From the IMG/VR virus record IMGVR_UViG_3300009151_000276, positions 1-29,418 of that record: DNA of 29,418 nucleotides; one strand, 5' to 3'. Within the stretch, counting starts at the first letter, position 1. The number at the start of each line of letters is the position of its first letter. The stretch is from a virus. Below the pieces are notes generated by a model, which saw only the letters and a program-made list of their open reading frames with translations, ran no database searches and was not told the origin of the DNA. Below are positions 11,655-20,242 of the stretch, in pieces. The translations under genes were made by a program, and so were the position numbers.

Positions 11655-14150
11655 TTAAACAGCAAACTCGTAACGGAGATTGGTAAGGCGGGTGTTAGAT
11701 CCGGGGGCTGTAACAATGGCGGTATTCTGTGACTCCTGCGTGATGTAGAGTCCTTGCGATACTTGAGTTGTTGGGCCTGCTGATGTCGTACATTCCAAGA
11801 CATCATTGATATATAGTTTTACGTTGCCCGCACCATCCGAAGTAATTCTGAAATCATTGTAAGTTGCAGTGGTGCTAATCGTAGATGCTACGGTTGTAAG
11901 CGTGGTGCCATTATGAACGAGTAAACTAAAGTAGCCACTACCAGATTTCTTAATGCCAACTCCGACGGCTGTTAAGTCTCCTGCGGTTCCGTAATTCTTG
12001 CCAAAAAGAACTCGTGAAATTGTGTTCGCATCGGTGACGACAGAGGCTTCATTAAATCGGAAGGTTGCCGAAAAGGCTTTTGCCCAATTAAAACCCGCAG
12101 TAGCACTTGTGCCACGGTTTACCGAAATTGTATAAATATACATCATTCCTGTGCTGATTGCGGTGCTTGCCGCTTGGCAAAGATAAGTGCCAGAGTTTAA
12201 AGCGGCTGAGCCACCACCCGCAGTGACCGCAGCGGATGCGTTAAACTGCATCCCTTGAAGCGACGAAGGCTTATTCGACCAAGCCATATTTGCCGGAGTG
12301 ATAGAGACGGTTGTAGATGTTCCTGTTGCGGCCTGAGCATCTGTCGCAAACGCCGGAACCGCCGCCGTGACGAAAGCAGTAGTGGCGACCGCCGTGGTGT
12401 TGTTGCCAGCGGTCTGGGTTGTTGCGATCGTGCCAGTCGGCAGGGTAGGCGTGCCCGTGAAGGTCGGGGAAGCCAAGGCGGCCCTGCTGGTGTCAGTCGG
12501 GTGAACGTGATCCTGACGAGCGTAGAGGAGAGACGTACCGACGGCGGCCGTTCCATCAACGATAGGGGTACCCGTACCAGCCTGACCCAATACAAAGGCC
12601 GTGGTGGCTATCTGGGTGGTGTTCGTCGATACGCTGGCGGTGGTCGAGAGGGGCGTGCCGGTTAGGCTTGGGGAGGCGAGGGGAGCAAAACCAGAGATAC
12701 TCGCACCCGATGGGATGGTTACCGTTCCAGTGAAGGTCGGGCTAGCAACCGTGGCATAAGTAGCCGACGACTGCGTTGCCATCGTACCAAGCCCTAAATT
12801 AGTCCGGGCCGTTGAAGCGGACGCCAAGTCTGAAAGATTGTTAGCGGTTTGAGCAACAGCCGTAGAGGCCAAAGTCGAAGCCGTACCAAGCCCTAAATTA
12901 GTCCGGGCATTGGCTGGCGTGTAATTCTTCCAGAGGCTCGTAGACGACTCATAGAACAGCGAATCCTTGTCGGCCACGGAGGCGATGGCCACGTTGTGCA
13001 ACTCTTCCAGATTGAAACCGTTTTGAATCCGTACCGAAACCGTCCCAAGCGAGACGTGTGAACGCGTAACTACTCCGATAAAGACCGCATGATTCGGCGC
13101 CGAAGGCTTAGTCGTTGTCACCGCACCGGCAACGGTGGGCGATAGGTAAAGCATATCACCATCCGTGAACGCCGAAGTATTGACGCCCGATAAGACGCCA
13201 GCCGATATGACGTTACCGTTAGCGTTGTTAGCAATAGCCGTCTCCGTTACCGCAAAGGTTCCCGAGGACGTGGCTTCCGAGTTAGCCTGGGCCTTGGCTA
13301 CCGCGGCTTTGTTACCGACGGCCCCAGTGATATAAACCACCGTGAAAGCGGGAAGCGATGAGCCGGTGTTATTACGGACGTTTGCGACTAAGGTTTCTGC
13401 GTGGGCTGAACCACCGATGATCGCGTCTTGAACAAAAGCCGTCGTAGCGATTTGCGTTGAGTCGTCACCGAGGCTAGCCGATGGGGCTGTCGGGATGCCA
13501 GTTAGAGCCGCGTTATTGAAGCCAACGAAGGCGGTATTCTGAACCGTATTATCTTCAAAAGTTATACCCGTATTTGAATTAATACTAAGAACGGTATCAG
13601 TACCACCATTAGTTAAAATGATAGTACCATCAGCAAGTTGAACATTATAACTGTTATTATCGTCAGTTATATTGATGTATGATGTCGTGATATTTGTATG
13701 CTTTGTCGTATCACTATTTGTTAAATTAATGGCAGTCGGTGTAACATTGATTGTATCCGTTCCATTATAAACATTCAGGCCATTATACTCGACTGTCGTT
13801 CCTTGCGCGTGATCGCTGGATAACTCAATGCCTAAGCCCCATCCATCCAGCGCGCTATCGTGACCATAACCGTCGGAAATGGTAACTTCGGCGCCGGTAT
13901 TCATCGCACCGCCAGCCAGCGGAAGATAGTCGCCTTCGACGTTGACCCACTCGGTATTGTAATTGGTGCCGTCAATCTTAGCCAGCACCTGACCCGTAGT
14001 CCCGCCAGCCGCGACGCCAGGGCCAGCTGCACCCGTGGCACCTGTGGCACCTGTAGCGCCTGGGGAACCCACGCCGACGGTGAGGACGGCAGGGGCGGTT
14101 GACCCGGTGGTAGTCGATACTGCTCCGGGGATAGTAATCGTAAGGGCCAT
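11655..14150 (-). CDS. Mosaic tail fibre with collagen-like start
   Basis: The 831-residue protein begins with a short virion-binding region, then a collagen-like Gly-X-X stretch (residues 28-45), typical of trimeric fibres. Repeated modules follow: the element IATTAFV or VATTAFV near residues 235, 515 and 588; ARTNLGLGT near 415 and 448; SPTFTGT or SPSLTGT near 470, 493 and 561; and RQDHVHP at 545-551, common in phage tail fibres. The C-terminal 200 residues are beta-rich and lectin-like in composition. Residues about 118-202 are encoded by visibly AT-rich DNA with many Thr, Asn and Ile residues. That stretch looks like a swapped module. The fibre should recognise the host surface. Confidence 0.88.
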   Translation of the reverse strand: MALTITIPGAVSTTTGSTAPAVLTVGVGSPGATGATGATGAAGPGVAAGGTTGQVLAKIDGTNYNTEWVNVEGDYLPLAGGAMNTGAEVTISDGYGHDSALDGWGLGIELSSDHAQGTTVEYNGLNVYNGTDTINVTPTAINLTNSDTTKHTNITTSYINITDDNNSYNVQLADGTIILTNGGTDTVLSINSNTGITFEDNTVQNTAFVGFNNAALTGIPTAPSASLGDDSTQIATTAFVQDAIIGGSAHAETLVANVRNNTGSSLPAFTVVYITGAVGNKAAVAKAQANSEATSSGTFAVTETAIANNANGNVISAGVLSGVNTSAFTDGDMLYLSPTVAGAVTTTKPSAPNHAVFIGVVTRSHVSLGTVSVRIQNGFNLEELHNVAIASVADKDSLFYESSTSLWKNYTPANARTNLGLGTASTLASTAVAQTANNLSDLASASTARTNLGLGTMATQSSATYATVASPTFTGTVTIPSGASISGFAPLASPSLTGTPLSTTASVSTNTTQIATTAFVLGQAGTGTPIVDGTAAVGTSLLYARQDHVHPTDTSRAALASPTFTGTPTLPTGTIATTQTAGNNTTAVATTAFVTAAVPAFATDAQAATGTSTTVSITPANMAWSNKPSSLQGMQFNASAAVTAGGGSAALNSGTYLCQAASTAISTGMMYIYTISVNRGTSATAGFNWAKAFSATFRFNEASVVTDANTISRVLFGKNYGTAGDLTAVGVGIKKSGSGYFSLLVHNGTTLTTVASTISTTATYNDFRITSDGAGNVKLYINDVLECTTSAGPTTQVSQGLYITQESQNTAIVTAPGSNTRLTNLRYEFAV
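12783..12908. repeat. Pair of 27-base direct repeats in the tail fibre gene
   Basis: An identical 27-base sequence starting CGTACCAAGCCC occurs at 12783-12809 and 12882-12908, 99 bases (33 codons) apart. It encodes the repeated ARTNLGLGT element. The nucleotide identity, beyond what the protein requires, points to recent duplication or gene conversion and offers a site for in-frame recombination. Confidence 0.85.
14029..14064. repeat. Nine-base tandem repeat encoding the collagen-like stretch
   Basis: Four units related to GCACCTGTG stand in tandem (14029-14037, 14038-14046, 14047-14055, 14056-14064). They encode the Gly-Ala-Thr triplets of the collagen-like part of the fibre. The unit length of three codons allows length changes without frameshift. 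Confidence 0.8.
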
Positions 14151-14154
14151 GAGA

Positions 14155-14472
14155 TTAGACGGTGACCTGGCCGATGATGTCTAGGCGCATGGTGTCCGAG
14201 TAGAAGATGGTCGTGCCCTGCGCGAACTTGATGTCCCAGCGGGCCGTGCCGATGGCCCAGTCAGCGGTCGAGCCCGAGTAGTCCGCGGTGAACGATAGGA
14301 AGTCTCCGGCTACGACCACGGTCAGGTCGTACTCGTTGCGATCCGCGTCGACGATGGTCGAGGTAACGGTCACGCCGGACAGGGTCTGGATGGCCGGAGC
14401 GGCCTCCGGGGTAAAGACGGTCGAGGAACCGAAGTTCGTGCCGCGCTTAAAGGTGACGGTGTTGCAGCTCAT
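14155..14472 (-). CDS. Small beta-rich tail-associated protein
   Basis: The 105-residue protein is almost entirely beta-like (VTVTSTIVDADRNEYDLTVV, FLSFTADYSGS, DTMRLDIIGQVTV). It ends four bases before the tail-fibre start. It resembles the small beta-sandwich proteins found beside tail-fibre genes, which often link fibre to tail tip. No specific family is recognised. Confidence 0.65.
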   Translation of the reverse strand: MSCNTVTFKRGTNFGSSTVFTPEAAPAIQTLSGVTVTSTIVDADRNEYDLTVVVAGDFLSFTADYSGSTADWAIGTARWDIKFAQGTTIFYSDTMRLDIIGQVTV

Positions 14473-14514
14473 CGGGTCTTATCGTTGCGGAAGTTGGAAG
14501 GGGGTATGGGCGGG

Positions 14515-15165
14515 TTAGCCGCCGGGGGGCTGAAAGAAGCCGTTAGGTGGAAGGTTCTCAACTATTACATCAAGGTAATTGAGAGTTCCATCGGGGTGAT
14601 CTTCGTCGGCCTGTTCGGCTCGGATATATATTTTATAACTTACAAAGTAGTTAGACCCTACCCCAGTCCATATGTTTTCATTATCTAAAGACTTAACTCT
14701 TTCGAGGGTATAGTAACCAGAAGTAGGGTAGGGTTTTGGTGACCCGGGATAATATGTTCCATAAGTTGTATTATGACCAACGAAACTGCTTGTGCTAAAT
14801 GTATGAGTGTAATCTTTTTTTGTATATACAGGTGGGTCGCCAGCATCTCTCCCCGCTTTTGTTTGCGTAACTTCAAAATAATAAAATTTAAGTATTTGCC
14901 CGTCATACCATTCGTGACCGTTACAAGCTTCAGATACTGAAGTTGCAATTGATTGTTTCCAATAACTAGAATAATCTACAAAGTGATAATCATATTCAAA
15001 ACCAAAATGAATATTAGCAACTGATGACGCATTATTATTAATGCCACCGTAAAGTCTAGTGTCCCTTGCGTTTACATCCAACTCCCACTTTTCATAATCT
15101 GAAATAATGTCGCCTTGCATATCACCCCACGAAGATAAACGAAATGGTATAACTTCAGTAGCCAT
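14515..15165 (-). CDS. Hypothetical tail protein encoded by AT-rich DNA
   Basis: The 216-residue protein is rich in Tyr, Ser, Thr and Asn (for example FGFEYDYHFVDYSSYWKQSI) and ends in PPNGFFQPPGG. I recognise no domain. Its DNA is visibly more AT-rich than the neighbouring genes, with runs such as ATTATTATTAATG, suggesting recent acquisition. Its place between the two largest tail proteins suggests a tail-tip or receptor-binding component. Confidence 0.65.
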   Translation of the reverse strand: MATEVIPFRLSSWGDMQGDIISDYEKWELDVNARDTRLYGGINNNASSVANIHFGFEYDYHFVDYSSYWKQSIATSVSEACNGHEWYDGQILKFYYFEVTQTKAGRDAGDPPVYTKKDYTHTFSTSSFVGHNTTYGTYYPGSPKPYPTSGYYTLERVKSLDNENIWTGVGSNYFVSYKIYIRAEQADEDHPDGTLNYLDVIVENLPPNGFFQPPGG

Positions 15166-15168
15166 GTT

Positions 15169-16959
15169 TTAAACGCGGTAGAAGTAATACATAGCCGTAT
15201 CTGGCTCCGTGAACTTGTGACGTTCCGACCAGAGTGATCCCGAGACGAACTGATTGGCCGTGGTAGCCGACGTAATCTCGGCCAGAGTTATGTAACCGAA
15301 CGTGTCTGAGTCTGTTGGCGTCGACGCCGCCGTCTCAATGGTAAGCGTATCGCCCGGTAAGGTTCCATCCGTGTTGGATATCTTAAGGTAAATCATGCCG
15401 CTTGAGGCCGTAATCTCTGACTCCATATTGTCGGGAACGTAGTCGTTGAGCGTGCCGGGTTGAACGAGCCACTTGCCGGACGCGGAGCCCTGATAGACCG
15501 TGAAAGGTGGTGTACCTGGCTCGGAGGTAATTTCCCCTCCATCGTAAAGCACTGGGTAAGCCGTGGCTCCGGTACCATTAAACATACCGCCTGTTATAAC
15601 ATCACCCGAGAAGTCCGTACAGGCTACGCATTGCGCCTTGTTTGCAATCTGGTCCCAGCTGGCCGTCTTGTTGACGTTATATGGATCTTCGGCTTCGTCC
15701 TCTCCTATGACGTTGCGCAGCTGAACCATGCCGGTCTGCGTTGGCGTAATTAGGTCAATGCTACCTGTATGGTACTGCGTAATGGTGAACTTGTAATTAT
15801 AATGAGTAACGCTAGCCGTATTGAAAGTAAGTTGAGGCAGATTGAGACCTGCTAATTCATTGCAGAAAGTGACGTAATATGAGCCCTCCGTTGTACGGCT
15901 GACTTCAACGTTACCCGCAAGCGAAACCACGGTAGGGACGTCATCAATTGTAAGTGTAATTGCAGGTATAGAACTAAGGCACGCTGCCATCGTCAGCTCG
16001 TCAGAGTAAACAGGTACGCTTGCGCTCCAGAATGTCGTGACCGGGAAGGGTATAACCGAAGTATGCCCTGCGCAACTGATGTAAGCAGCACCGCCTGATG
16101 CTTCACCGATAAGACTAATGTGCTGAATTTGGTTTTGAATGAGCGGTATGCCAACGCGCTCAATGCTTCCTGACATAGCAAACGTGTTGGACGAAGGGGT
16201 GATTGTAGCGATGGCCTTGTAATTATAACCTAACTTCCTAGGGTTTAGCCAGGAGGTGTGACCGTAGCCCCAGTCGTTGTCTAAACCCGTTGACGCGGCA
16301 TCGTACCCACTCATTTTCTGTACGTTCATTGTTTGAACGTAAGTCGAGGGACCTGGGTCGACGGCTATCTTATTATAATCGGTGGTGTTCGTGCTGGCAA
16401 TCAGCGCCAGAGTCGGGAGGCCAGTGTTGACAACTGAGGATGAAGAGAACGGTGAAACTCCTACAGCCACATCCCATTTAAATGCGACTAGCCCTATTGG
16501 GTTTGAAGTGTCACTTAACAGATAACCTCCACCGTCTTCCATCCACCAAGTCAAAGAATAGGTCGGGTCACCATCAGGGTAAATTGGGTATGGGTCGCCA
16601 TAGGTACGCATACCACTGGGACAGATTTGTACCTTGTTTGCGTAAGCCTGCATGATTCGGGTGTCATTTCCTTGATATATTTCCGGCATCAGGCTCGACG
16701 TGTAGTTGATGGCCCCGACAGCGATCTGCAGGTAACGCAGTCCGTTGATGCTGATAATTTGACATTCAAACGGAGATGGGCGAGCCCCGGTACCTACGGC
16801 GGTTACCAACTGCTCAGGCAAAGAAGAAAAGTTTAAAGCTAACTGTGGAGCAAAGACTAGCGCGTCGCCGATGGGCGGAGTCCATGGCGTGTCGATGTTA
16901 AGCGACGTGCCCTGGCTGGACGATGCGAACGTATAACCGTTACCGGGTTGGATGGTCAT
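15169..16959 (-). CDS. Large tail-tip or baseplate candidate
   Basis: The 596-residue protein is beta-rich, with many Thr, Ser, Gly and Tyr residues and few charged ones. This composition is typical of tail-tip and host-contact proteins. No catalytic or known tail motif is visible. It starts at an ATG three bases after the upstream stop and precedes the AT-rich protein gene by three bases. The position downstream of the tape-measure candidate corresponds to distal tail or tip genes in siphophages. The specific role is inferred from position only. Confidence 0.65.
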   Translation of the reverse strand: MTIQPGNGYTFASSSQGTSLNIDTPWTPPIGDALVFAPQLALNFSSLPEQLVTAVGTGARPSPFECQIISINGLRYLQIAVGAINYTSSLMPEIYQGNDTRIMQAYANKVQICPSGMRTYGDPYPIYPDGDPTYSLTWWMEDGGGYLLSDTSNPIGLVAFKWDVAVGVSPFSSSSVVNTGLPTLALIASTNTTDYNKIAVDPGPSTYVQTMNVQKMSGYDAASTGLDNDWGYGHTSWLNPRKLGYNYKAIATITPSSNTFAMSGSIERVGIPLIQNQIQHISLIGEASGGAAYISCAGHTSVIPFPVTTFWSASVPVYSDELTMAACLSSIPAITLTIDDVPTVVSLAGNVEVSRTTEGSYYVTFCNELAGLNLPQLTFNTASVTHYNYKFTITQYHTGSIDLITPTQTGMVQLRNVIGEDEAEDPYNVNKTASWDQIANKAQCVACTDFSGDVITGGMFNGTGATAYPVLYDGGEITSEPGTPPFTVYQGSASGKWLVQPGTLNDYVPDNMESEITASSGMIYLKISNTDGTLPGDTLTIETAASTPTDSDTFGYITLAEITSATTANQFVSGSLWSERHKFTEPDTAMYYFYRV

Positions 16960-16962
16960 GAC

Positions 16963-17844
16963 TTAGATGTTAGCGTAAACTGAAGAGTGCCAGCCAACGG
17001 CCGAATAGCGGATTTCGTACATTACTTTATATAGTGATCCAAACTCTTCGACGTTTGCTTGCGATAAAAGGTTCATATTCCCTCCTCCGCTGCCAACACC
17101 AACAGGAGCCCACGCAGGAAGTAATTGATATATGCCCCAAGAGTTTGTGGATGTTGCACTATTAAGCAGCGCAAGAAGAGCTTGAACATCTCCTAAAAGT
17201 TTTGTATACATAACTCCCGAGTAGCTTGTAGTCCTACTTAGGTAATTGTTCTTGCCGTAAAAATTAGGATAGGCCGGGTTCACAAAGCCAATGAAACGTC
17301 CACCTGTTGAGCTCTCAAAGCAAGCGCCATTGTTTCCGACATAGGACTGTTTCTTGGAGATGATAACCGTATTGAGATTAACAATTTGAGTGACGTAGTC
17401 GGCTGGATTTTTAATCTCCACTAAGGGCCCGAGGTCGGACTGAGTGTAACTTGTGCCGGCAATGGGTCCGGTCGTAAAGCCACCTGCTGCCGTAAAGAAG
17501 TTTGGGTGAGCGGAAATGTTTTCAGTCGTCAGGCCGTTAGCCGAGGAGGTGTTTGGCTTAGTTCGATTGCCACTATTAAAAGCCGTATCAATGCCGACAT
17601 AGTCAACAGTAAGCGTTCCAATGTTTAATGAGTCCCAACTGACTTTCCACTTGTCGAGTTTAAGGTATGAGTAAGCTGTATCCGGGTGGGGGTTGCCTTT
17701 AGTAACGAAAGTATCGATTTCGAAGGTAGTGTCTATTTTAAAGACGGTCGTAGACGTGTTTAGGCCGAAGCCGTCAGCCGTTACTGTCCAGCCTGGTTGT
17801 AGCAGGGCGGTGGTTAAATCGTTGCCGTTAATTACAATAGCCAT
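16963..17844 (-). CDS. Distal tail protein candidate
   Basis: The 293-residue protein starts MAIVINGNDLTTALLQPGW, has alternating beta segments and contains many Asn, Thr and Ser residues. I recognise no motif. It is the first gene after the tape-measure candidate, where siphophages usually encode the distal tail protein that caps the tube. Parts of its DNA are AT-richer than the head genes. The role is inferred from gene order. Confidence 0.6.
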   Translation of the reverse strand: MAIVINGNDLTTALLQPGWTVTADGFGLNTSTTVFKIDTTFEIDTFVTKGNPHPDTAYSYLKLDKWKVSWDSLNIGTLTVDYVGIDTAFNSGNRTKPNTSSANGLTTENISAHPNFFTAAGGFTTGPIAGTSYTQSDLGPLVEIKNPADYVTQIVNLNTVIISKKQSYVGNNGACFESSTGGRFIGFVNPAYPNFYGKNNYLSRTTSYSGVMYTKLLGDVQALLALLNSATSTNSWGIYQLLPAWAPVGVGSGGGNMNLLSQANVEEFGSLYKVMYEIRYSAVGWHSSVYANI

Positions 17845-17869
17845 GAGTTAGTTATGATCAGTTGGTAAA

Positions 17870-18709
17870 TTATTTGCCTCTAAGCATAGAGGAGCGAGAA
17901 GGACTAGAGTCAGTCGATTTCGTGTAATCGACCGGGACGCCAAGACCCAAATCAGTACGGGCAATCGCTTCAAGCAGGGCGGTCTGCTTGCGAGATTCTT
18001 CAAGCTGCAAGGTCATGGCTTCCATGACCGGGTTAGCGCCAACGCCGACGACATTCGAGAAACCTTCGGGGCCTTTAAAGCTTGTGCCTTTGGCTTTGTC
18101 TGCATCGTCGTTTGCCTTTTGGGCGGCCGTTTGAGCCTTTATTGTATCGGCGGCATTTACGCCAGCTTCAGGGTTATTCTTCATGTCCTGATCGATGAGG
18201 TCTTGAACTTGTTTCTGAGCGATTAAGTCTTTAGCTGGATCCTTTGCACCAAAAAGAATGCTACGACCAAAATAACCGGCTCGTTCACCTGCTTCAATAG
18301 TTATTTGTTTTCCTCTTGGGTCTTCTTGCAAAAATTCTCTGGTTGTTTGTTCGCGCTTAAGTTTTGCTTGTTCAGGGTCTTTCTTGGCTTGAGCCTCATT
18401 ATTTCGTTTATTAGCCCAATATCTATCCTCAGCGGACATTAATTCATTAGTGCCATCAATAGCGGCTTGATTAGCATCATCTTGATTCTTCTGATTTTCT
18501 GCAATCTTATTACCAATAAACGCAATAACAGCGCCAACAAGCGCCATTGGTCCAAGGTATGATAGGAAAATAGATTGAAACGAGTTGCCAAACTTATTGC
18601 CAATACCTTCGATTTGTGCATTAAAACTTTTTACAGCGTTTTTTGCACGCTCCATCGCCTCGGGGACATCCGAGGTCGTCTTTACATTGACTGTCAAATC
18701 TTGGGACAT
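17870..18709 (-). CDS. Tape-measure candidate, unusually short
   Basis: The 279-residue protein has a helical N-terminal region (EAMERAKNAVKSFNAQI), one hydrophobic segment (IFLSYLGPMALVGAVIAFIG, near residues 47-66) and then long polar helical stretches rich in Lys, Gln, Ala and Asp. Helical coiled regions plus a hydrophobic segment, placed right after the chaperone candidate and before the tip genes, is the tape-measure pattern. Tape-measure length sets tail length, and most siphophage examples are several hundred residues longer. No longer candidate exists in the window. If this is the tape measure, the tail is very short; otherwise it is an accessory tail protein. Confidence 0.6.
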   Translation of the reverse strand: MSQDLTVNVKTTSDVPEAMERAKNAVKSFNAQIEGIGNKFGNSFQSIFLSYLGPMALVGAVIAFIGNKIAENQKNQDDANQAAIDGTNELMSAEDRYWANKRNNEAQAKKDPEQAKLKREQTTREFLQEDPRGKQITIEAGERAGYFGRSILFGAKDPAKDLIAQKQVQDLIDQDMKNNPEAGVNAADTIKAQTAAQKANDDADKAKGTSFKGPEGFSNVVGVGANPVMEAMTLQLEESRKQTALLEAIARTDLGLGVPVDYTKSTDSSPSRSSMLRGK

Positions 18710-18712
18710 TGC

Positions 18713-19291
18713 TTAAGGGGTTACCTTTGCAGGATTGGAAGCGGGCGCTGCGGCATCCTTGGCTTCTTCTTCGGCCATGAAGGCTTCCTCTTCGGGCGAC
18801 ATGATCGCCACGTCTGCACCCTTGGAGATAGCCAGGGCGGAGTTAAGCCAGATGGCCTGGCACTCCGGCATCTCCCATGCGCGCTTTTCTTCAATGCCGT
18901 TAGTGATAAGGTTTGCGACGATACTCAACGGCCAAGGCACGCCCTTGCTCCCACCGCTGGTCTTCTTAGTTTGCTGCCAAAACTTTGGCCAGTCATGCAC
19001 AAGAATATAGCCTGAAAAGGCTTTGAGCAGTTGCTCAAACTTTGCAGGGCGGCGGGATAGATTCAGCATCCTCATCTGATCGCGCCAGCCTATGTCGCCC
19101 AGGGGTTCCTCAGCGCATACTTGGCAGGCAAATATAAGGTCGGCAGGAGTGATGCCGCGAGAGCCGGTCACCAGCGGCGAGTCGAAGGCCATTAGGCGCA
19201 CCCGGTACTTAAGACACCAAGGATAAAGGGAACGACCCAACAGCTTAAAAGGTGCTGGGTCGATAAAGGCGTCAAGGAACCGTTTGTCCAT
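18713..19291 (-). CDS. Tail assembly chaperone candidate
   Basis: The 192-residue protein is helical. Its C-terminal part, WLNSALAISKGADVAIMSPEEEAFMAEEEAK, resembles tail assembly chaperones that hold the tape measure during tube growth. Its place between the tail-tube candidate and the tape-measure candidate is the canonical site. In lambda and many others this gene has a programmed frameshift extension; here I see a single frame and no overlapping second frame, with the next gene three bases away. Confidence 0.6.
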   Translation of the reverse strand: MDKRFLDAFIDPAPFKLLGRSLYPWCLKYRVRLMAFDSPLVTGSRGITPADLIFACQVCAEEPLGDIGWRDQMRMLNLSRRPAKFEQLLKAFSGYILVHDWPKFWQQTKKTSGGSKGVPWPLSIVANLITNGIEEKRAWEMPECQAIWLNSALAISKGADVAIMSPEEEAFMAEEEAKDAAAPASNPAKVTP

Positions 19292-19302
19292 GCCGCCTAG
19301 TG

Positions 19303-19319
19303 TAGCCCACTTGGGGCTA
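19303..19319. other. Short hairpin after the tail-tube gene
   Basis: TAGCCC and GGGCTA form a 6-bp inverted repeat around ACTTG, in the 34-base gap between the tube and chaperone candidates. There is no T run, so it is not a strong terminator. It could reduce read-through after the highly expressed tube gene or protect its mRNA end. Confidence 0.35.
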
Positions 19320-19325
19320 AGTCAA

Positions 19326-19709
19326 TTAGGCAGGTGTGATGCCTTCGTAATCGATAGCCGTGATAGAGACTGAGGTAAAACCTTTGTTCTGGCCCTTGTC
19401 GTCAATCTTGGTAATCGTGCCCGTGAACGAAACCGAAGCCGAGCCTGATGGGTAAGCCGAAGCAGTGTTAAGCGTAAAACTAAGGGTTGCGCCGAGGACC
19501 GGGATAGTTGCGGTTTTTGCAATGCCTTCCACGGTCAACTCCGATTTGCGATCGTCGAGGCGGTGAGTCTTGGTCAGGCCCGTCTCATCGACCACTGTTG
19601 CTTCAGCGTTGAAGGAGGACGAGAGGCTGTAGGACTGGACGAAAAGGTTGCCGAACGTACCGTTGGCAATTCCGTAGATACAGGTAGTTCCGTTAGAGAT
19701 GGCGGCCAT
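19326..19709 (-). CDS. Major tail (tube) protein candidate
   Basis: The 127-residue protein is beta-rich with the alternating pattern of tail-tube proteins (GNLFVQSYSLSSSFNAEATV, SELTVEGIAKTATIPVLGAT, SASVSFTGTITKIDDKG). The size and position, after the tail terminator candidate and before the chaperone candidate, match the tube gene of siphophages. It would polymerise around the tape measure. No signature motif; the call is by fold pattern and gene order. Confidence 0.6.
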   Translation of the reverse strand: MAAISNGTTCIYGIANGTFGNLFVQSYSLSSSFNAEATVVDETGLTKTHRLDDRKSELTVEGIAKTATIPVLGATLSFTLNTASAYPSGSASVSFTGTITKIDDKGQNKGFTSVSITAIDYEGITPA

Positions 19710-19733
19710 TTGAATATGCTCGGTTTGGTAACC

Positions 19734-20165
19734 TTACGCGGGGAAGACGGTCAAGATGTCGAAGCTGAACGCAGTCGCCCAGGAGCGCTCATCGATACCC
19801 TCGTCTTCGGACTGCATGGTCACGTCATAGCAGGTCGCGTCGCCGGTGGCCGTGAAGGCCGCCTTGATGGAGGTCAGGTCACGCATATTGCCGGACAAAG
19901 CGGCACAACGAAGGCGGTGATCGGCAAGGGTCGTGTCGTCGGCGTTAGAGAAGAGCGTGATGCGAACCGAGCAGCTGAAGTTGCCTTCGCCCTCCGGTAG
20001 GTCGGACGGTGCCCGGGCGGCTTCGCAGAGTACCACGGCCTTGGGCAGGGTCTGCGTGGCGTTGTTGTCCCCGGTCAGGAACGTGACGGTGGTCAGCCCA
20101 GTCTGGGTCGAGAGGTAAGTTGCGACGGTGGATTCCACGATGTGCCTGATACTTTTCGTTCCCAT
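19734..20165 (-). CDS. Tail terminator candidate
   Basis: The 143-residue protein starts with a helix (SIRHIVESTVATYLSTQTGL) followed by beta strands (PKAVVLCEAARAPSD, CSVRITLFSNADD) and a final strand (WATAFSFDILTVFP). This helix-plus-sheet order is that of tail terminator or tail-completion proteins that close the tube and bind the head. It lies just before the tube candidate and is separated from the rest of the neck genes by the inserted ligase gene. Family assignment is by pattern and position. Confidence 0.55.
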   Translation of the reverse strand: MGTKSIRHIVESTVATYLSTQTGLTTVTFLTGDNNATQTLPKAVVLCEAARAPSDLPEGEGNFSCSVRITLFSNADDTTLADHRLRCAALSGNMRDLTSIKAAFTATGDATCYDVTMQSEDEGIDERSWATAFSFDILTVFPA

Positions 20166-20197
20166 TGTACCATTGCCGTCTTTGGTAGGGAAAGGGG

Positions 20198-20228
20198 CTT
20201 GACTGACGGGGCAGGGGGTGGCTTACTC
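20198..20228 (+). promoter_or_regulatory. Candidate promoter of the ligase gene
   Basis: TTGACT (20199-20204) is followed 18 bases later by CTTACT (20223-20228), a weak -10, and the ligase ATG is at 20243. The 12 bases CTTGACTGACGG are repeated exactly on the other strand at 9450-9461. The 77-base gap between the divergent ligase and tail genes must hold the ligase start signals, since no other plus-strand gene precedes it. Confidence 0.45.
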
Positions 20229-20242
20229 GGGTCGTTCCACTA

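Noticed and set aside
12197-12595. Basic open frame of 132 codons inside the tail fibre
   Set aside because: It is rich in Arg, Ser and Pro and in a shifted frame of a GC-rich repetitive gene, as expected for a shadow.
18713-19291. Programmed frameshift in the tail chaperone gene
   Set aside because: I looked for an overlapping second frame after the gene, as in lambda G/GT, and found none. The tape-measure candidate starts three bases later.
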